Source of the DNA: Fidelibacterota bacterium
GTDB lineage: Bacteria > Pseudomonadota > Alphaproteobacteria > Rhodospirillales > Rhodospirillaceae
DNA: 64,000 nucleotides
Assembly: GCA_947476625.1 (NCBI GenBank)
Contig: CANJRA010000012.1
Span: 1 to 64,000 of the forward strand
Direction: 5' to 3'
Under the pieces are notes generated by a model that searched no databases, was not told where the DNA came from, and saw only the letters and a program-made list of their open reading frames with translations. Shown in pieces: positions 28,000 to 40,556 of this stretch. The position numbers and the translations under genes were made by a program. Position 1 is the stretch's first letter, and every line of letters starts with the position of its first letter.

Positions 28000-28977
28000 A
28001 TGGGCCTGCGCTTCCCGAACATACGCCTTTCTTCTTTCGCCGCCGGTCTGATTGCTCTGACCGCGCTGGCCGGCTGCGGCAGCGACAAGGAACTGGCCTA
28101 TAAAGAACAGTCGGTTTACGAGATTTACAGCCAAGCCGTCGCCTATGTGGAAGACGACCGCTATACCGACGCGGCCAAATACTTCGATGAAGTCGAGCGC
28201 CAGCATCCTTATTCAGTTTGGGCCACCACCGCCAAGCTGATGTCGGCTTATTCCTTCTATCATGCCAATCAGTACGACGAAGCCGTCACGCGCCTGGATC
28301 GTTTCATCTCGGTGCATCCGGGTAATCGCGACATTGCTTACGCGTATTATTTGAAGGCGCTGTGCTTCTACGAGCAAATCGCCGACGTGCGCCGCGACCA
28401 GGAAGAAACCCGCAAAGCGCTTGAAGCGCTGCAAGACGTGGTGACGCGTTTCCCCACTACACCTTACGGCCGCGACGCGCGCTTGAAACTCGACCTCACG
28501 CGCGATCACTTGGCCGGCAAAGAGATGGATATCGGGCGCTTTTACCTGAGCCGGCGTCACTATCTTGCCGCCGTCAACCGCTTCAAGACTGTGATCGATG
28601 TTTACGGCAACACAAGCCATGTGCCCGAAGCGTTGCACCGCTTGAATGAAGCCTACACGGCGCTGGGCCTTTACGACCAAGCGCAAAAAGCCGCGGCTGT
28701 GCTGGGCTATAATTATACGGCCAGCGACTGGTACAAAGATTCCTACGGCCTCGCGGGCAGTGCGCAAAAGCGCGTCGCCAAGATTGAACCGATCAGCGCG
28801 ATTACGCCCGTGCCGCCGGAGAGCAGCCCTAAATCGGCCGGCACAGGCGACAATCCGTCCGCAGATAAAGAAAAACTTGCTGCGCCACCTTCGCCGACGG
28901 ACACCATCACGCCGCCTTCGCCGGTGCCCGCAGAAGGTTCGGCATCCGCTAAAAAGCCCTGGTACAAATTCTGGTAA
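28000..28977 (+). CDS. bamD: outer membrane assembly lipoprotein BamD
   Basis: 325 residues. A signal peptide ends in the lipobox LAGC (Cys near 27). A chain of TPR-like helices follows, including YTDAAKYFDEVERQHPYSVWA and YDEAVTRLDRFISVHPGN, the ComL/YfiO pattern. As part of the BAM complex it helps insert beta-barrel proteins into the outer membrane. The C-terminal 65 residues are Pro/Ser/Lys-rich and extend beyond the usual 240-280 residues. It is followed by recN after 25 bp, the standard alphaproteobacterial order. Confidence 0.94.
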   Translation: MGLRFPNIRLSSFAAGLIALTALAGCGSDKELAYKEQSVYEIYSQAVAYVEDDRYTDAAKYFDEVERQHPYSVWATTAKLMSAYSFYHANQYDEAVTRLDRFISVHPGNRDIAYAYYLKALCFYEQIADVRRDQEETRKALEALQDVVTRFPTTPYGRDARLKLDLTRDHLAGKEMDIGRFYLSRRHYLAAVNRFKTVIDVYGNTSHVPEALHRLNEAYTALGLYDQAQKAAAVLGYNYTASDWYKDSYGLAGSAQKRVAKIEPISAITPVPPESSPKSAGTGDNPSADKEKLAAPPSPTDTITPPSPVPAEGSASAKKPWYKFW

Positions 28978-29002
28978 TCCAGCCTTTGAAGGTTGGGGTA
29001 GC

Positions 29003-32766
<3,764 letters not shown>

Positions 32767-32897
32767 CGTTAAGTGATTCCGGCCGAGATCAGCCGTTTAT
32801 GCGTGTGACCAATTGCAGCATACGGCGTTATTTCATACGCACCTGCGCGCTCTAGCGTTAAACTGGCGGCGCGCGGAAAGAACAAGGGAGATATGCC

Positions 32898-33515
32898 ATG
32901 GCTACTCGGAAACGCAGCAAGAAAGCCGTTCCCAAGAGAAATCCAAAGGCAAAGAAAAAGACGGCGAATAAAAAAGTTGTCAAGAAAGCCGTCCACCGTA
33001 AGGCACCGCGCACAGCACCCCGCAAGGCGCGCAAGGTCGCGCCCGTGCCGAAAGGTTTTCACACTCTGGCGCCTTCGTTGTGTTTCCAGGATTCTGCTTT
33101 CGCCATGCAGTTCTATGAAAAGGCTTTCGGCGCAAAAGAGATGTTTCGTTTGACGGAACCCGCGGGCCGCGTGGGCCATGCGGAAATGAAGATCGGCGAT
33201 TCCCACATTATGCTGTCGGACGAATATCCCGAGATGGCGGTGTTGAGTGCCAAGACGCTTAATGGATCGCCGGTCCGGCTTAATCTGACCGTCAAGAATG
33301 CCGATGCGCTTTTCGCCCGCGCCGTAGCCGCAGGCGCGACGGTCGTGCGCCCGGTACAGGACGAGTTTTATGGCTACCGCAGCGGTGTGGTCTTGGACCC
33401 GTTCGGCTACACGTGGAATATCATGAGTCAGATCGCTGTGGTCTCGCCGAAGGAAATGCAGAAGCGATGGACCAAAATGCTGGCGGCGCACAAACCCGAA
33501 GGCAGTGCGGGTTAG
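32898..33515 (+). CDS. VOC-fold protein with a lysine/arginine-rich histone-like tail
   Basis: 205 residues in two parts. Residues 1-52 contain 23 Lys or Arg and no acidic residue, with Ala/Pro-Lys spacing like a histone H1 tail. Residues 53-190 form a glyoxalase/VOC domain of the PhnB type: PSLCFQDSAFAMQFYEKAFGA, EMKIGDSHIMLSDE and VLDPFGYTWNIMSQ. PhnB-like proteins often lack the full metal set, so no enzymatic activity is assigned. GGGAG lies upstream of the ATG. The tail suggests nucleic-acid binding, but this is inference. The gene follows ligA by 131 bp. Confidence 0.82.
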   Translation: MATRKRSKKAVPKRNPKAKKKTANKKVVKKAVHRKAPRTAPRKARKVAPVPKGFHTLAPSLCFQDSAFAMQFYEKAFGAKEMFRLTEPAGRVGHAEMKIGDSHIMLSDEYPEMAVLSAKTLNGSPVRLNLTVKNADALFARAVAAGATVVRPVQDEFYGYRSGVVLDPFGYTWNIMSQIAVVSPKEMQKRWTKMLAAHKPEGSAG

Positions 33516-33586
33516 ACCTTCACCCGATCTTTTGGACGACCCAGGTATAGCTGGTGACAATCTGCCGATGAAATGCTGATAAGGCC

Positions 33587-34084
33587 ATGCTCTCCCTCAC
33601 CACCCGTCGCCTCACCTCCACCGATGTCGCAGTATTCCGGGCCATCCGCAGTGAAGGCTTGGTCGATGATGCCGCATCCTTTCGTATCAGCGTCATGGAC
33701 GACGATAGCGTGAGCCTTGAAGGCTGGCGGTTACGTCTGGAACGCGATTTCGTTGTCGCCGTGGAAACAGAAGGACGTATCCTCGGCATCGGTGGATTCG
33801 CGCGCATTGCCGGAACCAAGACCGAGCACAAGGGTCTAATCTGGGGCATGTATGTGCGCCCCGCAGCGCGCGGGACCGGCGCCGCCGATCACATCATGAC
33901 GACCCTGCTCGCACACGCAGCCACGACTGTGTGGCAGGTACAGCTTACCGTTGTGGCCGCCAACCGCCGCGCCGTACGTTTTTATGAACGACACGGATTT
34001 GAATCCTATGGCATTGAGCCTTCGTCCATACGCATGGACGATGGAAGCTTTATTGATGAAGCCTTGATGTGGCGGCGGGTCTAG
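33587..34084 (+). CDS. GNAT family N-acetyltransferase
   Basis: 165 residues with the GNAT fold. The acetyl-CoA loop is seen in IWGMYVRPAARGTGAAD (Q/R-x-x-G-x-G/A type), followed by QLTVVAANRRAVRFYERHGFESYG, the usual motif B. It would acetylate a small-molecule or protein amine; the substrate is unknown. Its stop overlaps the stop of the convergent PAS gene within the four bases CTAG. Confidence 0.87.
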   Translation: MLSLTTRRLTSTDVAVFRAIRSEGLVDDAASFRISVMDDDSVSLEGWRLRLERDFVVAVETEGRILGIGGFARIAGTKTEHKGLIWGMYVRPAARGTGAADHIMTTLLAHAATTVWQVQLTVVAANRRAVRFYERHGFESYGIEPSSIRMDDGSFIDEALMWRRV

Positions 34085-34620
34085 TTGCCGGGTATACCGG
34101 CGCCGATATCGATCCAGCGCATCAGCGGCACGGCGCGCACAAACGATTCGGCCTCACCGGCTATCACCTGCGTTGTCCGATCGATGAGCGAACTGAACGT
34201 CAGCAATCCGACCTGACCGGACTTGTCGTTCAAAAAGGGCAATCCAATGCCAATGGCCCTTGTTTCAATGACCACGCGCTGCACATAGCGCGTGACGAAA
34301 TAGCCGCAAGGCCGGCTTACGGCTAACGAAGCTGTACGCATTGCCTCGGCGCGGGCACTGGGATGAAAATTGGTCAGCACATCCATGCCGGTCCAATCTC
34401 TTCCAGCAAGCGACGACAAACCGGTGCCGAACAAGCGAAAGCGCAAATCGCCCTCGCCGCCGACATCAACGATGGCGACTTCGGATTGCAACTTAAACGG
34501 TGGAAAATCGAGGAAGTCTTGCAGGCGCGGAATCAAACCCGTCTTGCCGACAACTTGCCAGTGCAGAAAAAACTCCTGCACATCGCCGGGGATTACGCCA
34601 ACACTGTCAAATCCCATCAC
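34081..34620 (-). CDS. PAS domain protein (PAS_5-like family)
   Basis: 179 residues on the minus strand. The pattern W-x-x-V-x-GKTGLIPRLQDFLDFPPFKL, then DLRFRLFGTGLSSLAGRDWTGMDVL, is that of the small single-domain PAS_5 family common in alphaproteobacteria. These proteins have no output domain, and their role is mostly unknown. The GTG at 34620 followed by ATG is taken as start; the frame is open further up but has no ATG close by. It is divergent from the GIY-YIG gene and convergent with the GNAT gene. Confidence 0.75.
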   Translation of the reverse strand: MMGFDSVGVIPGDVQEFFLHWQVVGKTGLIPRLQDFLDFPPFKLQSEVAIVDVGGEGDLRFRLFGTGLSSLAGRDWTGMDVLTNFHPSARAEAMRTASLAVSRPCGYFVTRYVQRVVIETRAIGIGLPFLNDKSGQVGLLTFSSLIDRTTQVIAGEAESFVRAVPLMRWIDIGAGIPGN

Positions 34621-34789
34621 GGCCTCAATGGCGCCTTGGGCGCGCCTTCTTGCTGGATACGCATCATATTTATGGGGTTTCAGTATGAAGGCTAGAGTAA
34701 AAGTTGAAAAAGGGTGCCGCCCTTGCCTAAAAGACGGTAAAACCGCACGAATTTGTTGGCGCTCGAAACTAGAATTCCCGTGGATAGAA

Positions 34790-35086
34790 ATGAACGTGGC
34801 CGATCAGAACCATGAAGCAATAATCGGCGACGCATCGGCGGAGCGCTGTTTCGTATATGTGTTGGGAAGTTTCGAGCCGAATGGTGCACGCACCTATGTC
34901 GGCTGGACGAACGATCTCGCGCGCAGACTTAAAGCGCACAACAGCGGCACGGGCGGGCGCTCGACGCGCGGACGGACGTGGGTTTTGCTGTACGCGGAAC
35001 CACATGCCACACGCAACGAAGCCATGAGCCGCGAGTGGTATTTAAAGCGAGATCGGAAATTCAGGAAGCTGTTGTGCGAAATTTAG
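34790..35086 (+). CDS. GIY-YIG nuclease-domain protein (UPF0213/YhbQ-like)
   Basis: 98 residues from the ATG at 34790. The GIY-YIG domain is seen as CFVYVLGS followed by ARTYVGWTNDLARRLKAHN, then ARNEAMSREWYLKRDRKFRK, where the conserved Arg and Glu of the active site lie. It resembles the single-domain YhbQ/SLX1-like family, thought to act on nucleic acids. A longer in-frame start at 34685 exists, but the extra residues are not conserved. It ends 7 bp before the convergent aminopeptidase gene. Confidence 0.82.
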   Translation: MNVADQNHEAIIGDASAERCFVYVLGSFEPNGARTYVGWTNDLARRLKAHNSGTGGRSTRGRTWVLLYAEPHATRNEAMSREWYLKRDRKFRKLLCEI

Positions 35087-35093
35087 TCGCGCA

Positions 35094-36896
35094 CTAGATG
35101 GCGGCGGTCGCGCTCGTCAACCACGCCTTCGTCTCCGCATCCACGAGCGGCGTTAGCGTGTCGCATACGGTGGCGTGATAGGCGTTGAGCCACGTTTTTT
35201 CCGTATCGGTCAGCAATGACGGTTCGGTCATGTTGAGATCGATCGGCGCGAGAGTCAGTGTCTCGAATTCCAGGAGCGGTTTTTCCTCGCCCGCAGGTTT
35301 CGCGGCCTCACGCACCGCGACGAGGTTTTCGATGCGGATGCCGTATTCACCGGTTTTGTAATAGCCGGGCTCGTTCGAGATCACCATGCCGGGTTCGAGC
35401 GCTACGGTGTTGCCGACTTTACTGATGCGTTGCGGGCCTTCGTGCACACCGAGGAAGGTGCCGACGCCGTGGCCGGTGCCGTGATCGTAGTCGAGCCCTT
35501 CGCGCCACAGCGCGTGACGCGCGAGCACATCGAGCTGGCTGCCGGTGGTGCCTTTGATGAAGCGCGCTTGGGCCAAGGCGATGTGGCCTTTGAGAACCAG
35601 CGTGAAACGATGCTTCTGCTCAGGCGTAGCGTTGCCGATGGCGACCGTGCGCGTGACATCGGTGGTGCCGTCGAGATATTGACCGCCGGAATCAAGCAGC
35701 AGAACCGTATCGGGGCGAATGCGCGCCGTGGTTTCGGGTTGGGCGCGGTAATGCACAATCGCGCCGTTAGCACCCACGCCGGCGATGGTCGCAAAGCTCG
35801 GCCCGCGGAACGTATTACTCTCCGCGCGGAACTGTTCAAGCCGGTCGGCGGCGGTGATTTCGGTGAGTGTGCCTTTCGGCGCTTCCTTGGAGAGCCACGC
35901 GAGAAAGCGCGACAGCGCCGCGCCGTCGCGGATATGAGCCTCGCGCACGCCTTGCAGCTCGACGGGGCGCTTGCTCGCTTTCAGGGCTGTGCAAGGATCG
36001 GCAGTGATCTTTACTTTGCGCGCGGCTGCGATGACGTCGTGTACCCAACGTGAGCCGGTATCGCGATCAAGACCGATGACGGCAATGGACTTATCGAGCG
36101 CGGCGAGCTCGGGCACCAGAGCATCGTAGGCGGCCAAGCGCACATCGGGTCCAAGATGGGCTGTGACCTCGGGGGAGATCTTCGCGGCGTCGATGAACAG
36201 CGTTGCCGTGCCGTCGGTAAACAGCATGGCGTAGGCATACGTGAGCGGACTGAATTCAACATCCGCGCCGCGAATATTGAACAGCCAGGCGATAGAATCC
36301 AAGGCTGTGAAGACGTAGGCATCCATGCCCTCGCCCTTCAGAACCGCGGCAACCAGTTTGCGCTTCTCGGCCGATGTGCGGCCCGCGAATTTGTCGGGAT
36401 ATACGATGACCGGGGCGCGCGGGCGCGCGGGCTGCGCTGTCCAAACGCTGTCGATGAGATTGTCAGCCAGCGCGATGAGTTTAGCGCCGGCTTTTGCGGC
36501 GGCTTCTTCAAGACGCGCGAGACCCGCAGGTGTGTGCAGCCGGGCGTCGAAGCCTATCTTTTGACCTGTGGCCGCATTCTCGGCAATCCAGGCCGCGGCC
36601 GGTTCGTCGATCATGTGGCGGTATTGATAGAGCGTGCCGTCGACCTGATCGCGCACCTGGAGTGTGTAGCGGCCGTCGATAAAGATCGCGGCCTTATCGG
36701 ACAGCACAACAGATGTGCCGGCAGAACCGGAAAAGCCGGTCAGCCATTTCAGCCGTTCGGCGTAGGGCGCGTTGAATTCGCCTTGATGCTCGTCGCCGTG
36801 GGGGACGAGATAACCGTCGACACCGGCCGCGCGCATGGCAGCGCGCAAGGCGTTGAGACGTTCGGCGGAAACGGCGGGCGGGGCGAGTGTGTCCAT
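35094..36896 (-). CDS. pepP: Xaa-Pro aminopeptidase (M24B family)
   Basis: 600 residues. Two creatinase-like N-terminal domains (GSAGTSVVLSDKAAIFIDGRYTLQ) precede the pita-bread catalytic domain, whose metal ligands lie in LLDSGGQYLDGTTDVTRT (two Asp), HGTGHGVGTFLGVHEGP (His), NEPGYY (Glu) and RIENLV (Glu). It removes N-terminal residues that precede proline. The length fits the longer three-domain form, like eukaryotic XPNPEP1, rather than the 440-residue E. coli PepP. It lies 51 bp after prmA on the same strand. Confidence 0.93.
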   Translation of the reverse strand: MDTLAPPAVSAERLNALRAAMRAAGVDGYLVPHGDEHQGEFNAPYAERLKWLTGFSGSAGTSVVLSDKAAIFIDGRYTLQVRDQVDGTLYQYRHMIDEPAAAWIAENAATGQKIGFDARLHTPAGLARLEEAAAKAGAKLIALADNLIDSVWTAQPARPRAPVIVYPDKFAGRTSAEKRKLVAAVLKGEGMDAYVFTALDSIAWLFNIRGADVEFSPLTYAYAMLFTDGTATLFIDAAKISPEVTAHLGPDVRLAAYDALVPELAALDKSIAVIGLDRDTGSRWVHDVIAAARKVKITADPCTALKASKRPVELQGVREAHIRDGAALSRFLAWLSKEAPKGTLTEITAADRLEQFRAESNTFRGPSFATIAGVGANGAIVHYRAQPETTARIRPDTVLLLDSGGQYLDGTTDVTRTVAIGNATPEQKHRFTLVLKGHIALAQARFIKGTTGSQLDVLARHALWREGLDYDHGTGHGVGTFLGVHEGPQRISKVGNTVALEPGMVISNEPGYYKTGEYGIRIENLVAVREAAKPAGEEKPLLEFETLTLAPIDLNMTEPSLLTDTEKTWLNAYHATVCDTLTPLVDAETKAWLTSATAAI

Positions 36897-36947
36897 GGGA
36901 TTAAGGTAATGGGGTCTACCCCCGGATTCAACGCCGCTAACCTGCTG

Positions 36948-37865
36948 TTATTTCTTCAAAACCAGCGTTGTCCACGGCGCCAGGCGGAAACGGCGGACGA
37001 GTTTGAGCCCTTGCGCGCGGTAGGCGTTGAGCACGAAGGCTTCGTCGCGGCGGATGAACCCGGCCAGGATCAGGTGCCCGCCGGGGGTCAGCAGCCGCGA
37101 GAGGTCGCGCGCCATGTTATTCAAAGGCCGCGCCAGGATGTTGGCCGTGATGAACCGATACGGCGCGTGGCGGCGAATGGCGCGGTCGCCGCAGCCATCG
37201 CTCATGAGCGCCGGGATAAACCGCGTGAGGCTGTTTTTGCGCGCGTTGTAGCGTGTGACACGTACGGCCTCGGGATCGATATCGGCGCAGAGCACGCGGG
37301 TCTTGCGGGTTTTGGCCGCCGCCATGCCGAGGATGCCGCTGCCGCAGCCCATATCCAGACCGCCGATGCCGCGCTTTTTCGCAGACTTGTCGGCGCGAAA
37401 CATGGCGTCCAGCGCCAGCAAACAGCCCATGGTGCTGGCATGCTGGCCGGAGCCAAAAGCCGTGGCGGCGTTAATGGTGAGGCGGATCGCGCTGGCCGGA
37501 AACGGGCCTTTTACGTGATCGCCGTGGATGTAATAGCGCCCTGCCCTGATCGGCGGAAAGCTGGCGATGGTTTCCGTCAGCCAATCCTTGGCGGGGACTT
37601 TTGCGACAACCAGCTCGGGCACGGCGATGCCCAAGGCGCTTGCTGCCAGGGCGACACGCGCGCTGAGTTCGGCGCGCGGCGGACTGACGTCGAACATACC
37701 CTCGACCGCCCAGAGCACAGGTTTTTTGCTGTCGTCGACTTCGTATAAACTGACAACCCCGGCAAGGCTCTCGAACACCCGTTCGAAGGCGTCCATGTGC
37801 TCAATTGCCACTATTACTTTAGCGCTCCAGGCGTTGCCGAAGGCCCCGCCGATATCATTCGCCAT
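36948..37865 (-). CDS. prmA: ribosomal protein L11 methyltransferase PrmA
   Basis: 305 residues. The N-terminal substrate-recognition part is followed by a class I methyltransferase domain: INAATAFGSGQHASTMGCLLALD, motif I GLDMGCGSGILGMAAAK, ADIDPEAVRVTRYNARKN, and the ANILARPL motif typical of PrmA. It trimethylates L11 on several residues. A palindrome and a possible 9-codon leader lie just upstream. It is the first gene of a two-gene minus-strand unit with the aminopeptidase. Confidence 0.92.
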   Translation of the reverse strand: MANDIGGAFGNAWSAKVIVAIEHMDAFERVFESLAGVVSLYEVDDSKKPVLWAVEGMFDVSPPRAELSARVALAASALGIAVPELVVAKVPAKDWLTETIASFPPIRAGRYYIHGDHVKGPFPASAIRLTINAATAFGSGQHASTMGCLLALDAMFRADKSAKKRGIGGLDMGCGSGILGMAAAKTRKTRVLCADIDPEAVRVTRYNARKNSLTRFIPALMSDGCGDRAIRRHAPYRFITANILARPLNNMARDLSRLLTPGGHLILAGFIRRDEAFVLNAYRAQGLKLVRRFRLAPWTTLVLKK

Positions 37866-37900
37866 AAAAATGCTTCTTTTTCATAGTTCTAAAGAGCTAT
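37862..37900 (-). promoter_or_regulatory. near-perfect palindrome and possible 9-codon leader before prmA
   Basis: ATAGTTCT-AA-AGAGCTAT at 37883-37900 is an 18-bp palindrome with one mismatch (a G-U pair in RNA). On the minus strand an ATG at its end opens MKKKHFYGE, whose stop lies inside the prmA start region. It could be an operator or a leader hairpin, or chance. Confidence 0.3.
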
Positions 37901-38106
37901 GCACGCGACTCGTGGCAGGAATGCAATACAAGCAATGGTGCTGTAGGTCCTTGGCTCATGTCACCGTTTATAACAATACCAAGAAGACGGCACGATTGGT
38001 GCGTTTTTCACTGATCCATCAAGGCCGCGCGATCGTACTTAAGACAGCTCAACATTCATTCGAGGTATCTGAGTTCCCTTCCCGTCCGCACCTTGAGTTA
38101 TATTGG

Positions 38107-38150
38107 CGGCAGCGTCTTTCCTCCCCCGGATTGGCTGCTGCCGTTTTATT
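38107..38150 (+). terminator. plus-strand terminator-like hairpin, first copy
   Basis: CGGCAGC (38107-38113) pairs with GCTGCCG (38137-38143) across a 23-nt loop, followed by TTTTATT. It is weak by stem length but repeats the ending GCCGTTTTATT of the second copy. Confidence 0.45.
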
Positions 38151-38209
38151 GAGCGTTTCGGTTTTGTAACCCGGCCGGTGTTTTTTTATGGTACGCGCAG
38201 GGTTGCGGG

Positions 38210-38256
38210 CGGCGGCGGCACAATCCCCCTAAAAGATTTGCCGCCGCCGTTTTATT
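38210..38256 (+). terminator. plus-strand terminator, second copy
   Basis: An 11-bp GC-only-but-one stem, CGGCGGCGGCA (38210-38220) with TGCCGCCGCCG (38239-38249), is followed by TTTTATT. The T run is on the plus strand, so it cannot serve the minus-strand uvrD gene that ends at 38267; it would stop a plus-strand transcript from running into uvrD. Confidence 0.65.
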
Positions 38257-38266
38257 CACGCAGCGC

Positions 38267-40555
38267 TTATGAAGGTTCCAGAAAACTATCGAGGACTTTT
38301 TTGAGGCCGGCCTTGTCGAAGGCAATCGCAAGTTTCGGGCCGTCGATTTCCTCGACCAGGCCGTAGCCGAATTTCTGATGGAAAACGCGGTCGCCGATTT
38401 TAAAGCCGTGCTCGGATTTTCCGCGCGAGGCGGTTTCCCAGGTATCGGCTTCAATCATGCGCACCGGGCGGCGCATGCCCGAGCCCGATCTGGCGCCTCC
38501 GCTGTCGGAGAGACCGCCCCATCCGCCGCCGCTGTTGCCGTAGAGACCGGCGTTGGCTTCCTGTTCGACCATCTCTTTGGGCAATTCATCGATGAAGCGC
38601 GAGGGAATGCTCGACTGCCATTGATTGTAGACGCGGCGGTTGGCGGCGAACGACACAAACACACGCTTGCGGGCGCGCGTGAGGCCGACGTAAGCAAGGC
38701 GGCGCTCTTCCTCTAAGGCCTTCTGACCATTTTCTTCAAGCGAGCGGCGGCTGGGAAAGATGTCTTCTTCCCAGCCCGGCAGGAAGATGCTGTCGAATTC
38801 GAGACCCTTGGCGGCGTGCAGCGTCATGAGGGTGAGGCTGTCCTGCCCGGCCTGCGCGTCGTTTTCCATCACCAGACTGACGTGATCGAGGAAGCCGGCG
38901 ATGTTTTCCCACCCCCCCAGACCCGAGACAAACTCGCGCAAGTTATCGAGACGACCCGACGCTTCGGGCGATTTGTCGGTCTGCCACATGGCGGTGTAAC
39001 CGGCTTCTTCCAAAACCATGGCCGCCAGTTCCGACGGCGCCATGACGTCTTGCAATGTGCGCCAGCGGTCGAAGTCGGCGATGAGTGTGCGCAGCGCGGT
39101 GCGCGCGGCGGCGCGCAGCTCGTCGGTCTCGATCATGCGGCGTCCGGCTTCCACCAGCGGCACATTTTGCGCGCGGGCAAGCTGATGGATTTTCTGGATG
39201 GTGGCGTCACCGAGACCGCGCTTGGGTTTGTTGACGATGCGTTCAAACGCCAGATCGTCGTCGGGCTGATGGATCATGCGCAAATACGCAACGGCGTCGC
39301 GAATTTCTAAACGCTCGTAGAAGCGCGGACCGCCGACGACGCGATACGGGATGCCGGTCGTGATCAGGCGTTCTTCGAATTCCAGCATCTGGAAACCGGC
39401 GCGCACGAGAATGGCGATCTCGGGCAGCTTGTGGCCTTGGCGTTGCAAGACCTCGATCTCTTCCACCAGCCAGCGGGCTTCTTCTGCGCCGTCCCAGACA
39501 CCGCGCACTTTGACCGGCGCGCCCTTCTCGACGTCGCCTTCGTGGCCGGTGCGCAAGGTTTTGCCGAGGCGGCCCTCGTTGTGGGCAATGAGATGCGACG
39601 CCGCCGCGAGAATGGTGGGCGTGGAGCGGTAGTTGCGCTCGAGCCGGACAACCTTGGCATCGGGGAAATCTTTCTCGAACCGCAGGATGTTGCCGACTTC
39701 CGCGCCGCGCCAGGAATAGATCGACTGATCGTCGTCGCCGACGCAGCAGAGATTGCGGTGGGTTTGTGTGAGCAGCCGCAGCCATAAATACTGCGCGACG
39801 TTGGTGTCCTGATATTCGTCCACCAATACATAGCGGAATTGGTTTTGATATTGCGCCAGCACTTTCGGCTGCTGCTGGAAGATCGTCAGGCAGTGCAGCA
39901 GCAAGTCGCCGAAATCGGCGGCGTTGAGCGTCTTCAAGCGGTCCTGATAGCTGCGATACAACGCCAGCGCGCGGCCGGCGGCAAAGTCGGTGCCTTGACC
40001 TTGGCCGACTTTATCGGGCGTGAGACCACGGTCTTTCCAGCGTTGGATAATGCCCATGAGCGCCTGGGCGGGCCATTTCTTGGTGTCGATCTCGTCGGCT
40101 TCCATGAGCTGCTTCAGCAGACGCATTTGATCGTCGGAATCGAGGATAGTGAAGTTGGAGCGCAAGCCGACGATCTCGCCGTGACGGCGCAGCATACGTA
40201 CGCCGAGGGCGTGGAAAGTGCCAAGCCAAATCGCCTCGGCGGCGGGGCCGACCAGTTGCGTCACACGCTCGCGCATTTCGCGCGCGGCGCGGTTGGTGAA
40301 GGTGACGGCGAGAATTTGCCAGGGCTTGGCGAGGTGCTGCGACAGAATGTAGCCGAGACGCGTCGTCAGCACGCGGGTTTTGCCCGTGCCCGCGCCCGAG
40401 AGCACCAGTACCGGGCCATCGGTGGCCAGCACAGCTTCGCGCTGCTCGGGGTTCAGCTTATCGATCCACACGGGTGGTGGTGGCGGAGCAGCGGGCACAT
40501 ACGGTTTCGCCGGTTCGAAAGCAGGTTCATCGTTGAGTTCGAAGGGATCCGACAC
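38267..40555 (-). CDS. uvrD: UvrD/PcrA-type superfamily 1 DNA helicase
   Basis: 762 residues from a GTG one base after the metF stop. SF1 motifs: Walker A SGAGTGKTRVLTTRL near 53-66, DEYQDTN (motif II), GDDDQSIYSWRGAEV (III), and motifs V and VI in TLHAAKGLEFDSIFLPGWEEDIFPS and EERRLAYVGLTRARKRVFV. The C-terminal FHQKFGYGLVEEIDGPKLAI is the tudor-like PcrA tail that can bind RNA polymerase. It unwinds DNA 3' to 5' in excision and mismatch repair. The Pro-rich N-terminal 30 residues are an extension. Confidence 0.95.
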   Translation of the reverse strand: MSDPFELNDEPAFEPAKPYVPAAPPPPPVWIDKLNPEQREAVLATDGPVLVLSGAGTGKTRVLTTRLGYILSQHLAKPWQILAVTFTNRAAREMRERVTQLVGPAAEAIWLGTFHALGVRMLRRHGEIVGLRSNFTILDSDDQMRLLKQLMEADEIDTKKWPAQALMGIIQRWKDRGLTPDKVGQGQGTDFAAGRALALYRSYQDRLKTLNAADFGDLLLHCLTIFQQQPKVLAQYQNQFRYVLVDEYQDTNVAQYLWLRLLTQTHRNLCCVGDDDQSIYSWRGAEVGNILRFEKDFPDAKVVRLERNYRSTPTILAAASHLIAHNEGRLGKTLRTGHEGDVEKGAPVKVRGVWDGAEEARWLVEEIEVLQRQGHKLPEIAILVRAGFQMLEFEERLITTGIPYRVVGGPRFYERLEIRDAVAYLRMIHQPDDDLAFERIVNKPKRGLGDATIQKIHQLARAQNVPLVEAGRRMIETDELRAAARTALRTLIADFDRWRTLQDVMAPSELAAMVLEEAGYTAMWQTDKSPEASGRLDNLREFVSGLGGWENIAGFLDHVSLVMENDAQAGQDSLTLMTLHAAKGLEFDSIFLPGWEEDIFPSRRSLEENGQKALEEERRLAYVGLTRARKRVFVSFAANRRVYNQWQSSIPSRFIDELPKEMVEQEANAGLYGNSGGGWGGLSDSGGARSGSGMRRPVRMIEADTWETASRGKSEHGFKIGDRVFHQKFGYGLVEEIDGPKLAIAFDKAGLKKVLDSFLEPS

Positions 40556-40556
40556 G

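Larger units (their letters stand above)
37866..38266 (+). other. gene-poor 401-bp stretch with a weak plus-strand ORF
   Basis: This gap between uvrD and prmA holds a plus-strand frame of 99 residues from ATG 37870 to TAA 38167-38169, with Cys/Arg-rich composition and no recognised family. Three hairpin or palindrome-plus-T signals on the plus strand lie at its end. They suggest that a plus-strand transcript, coding or not, crosses this stretch. I see no promoter that I can support. Confidence 0.35.

Noticed and set aside
28646-29002. N-terminal extension of RecN inside bamD
   Set aside because: Not conserved, and the RecN start at 29003 matches family N-termini.
36156-37748. A 530-residue plus-strand frame across the aminopeptidase and prmA genes
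   Set aside because: It crosses two well-supported minus-strand genes and shows no domain.
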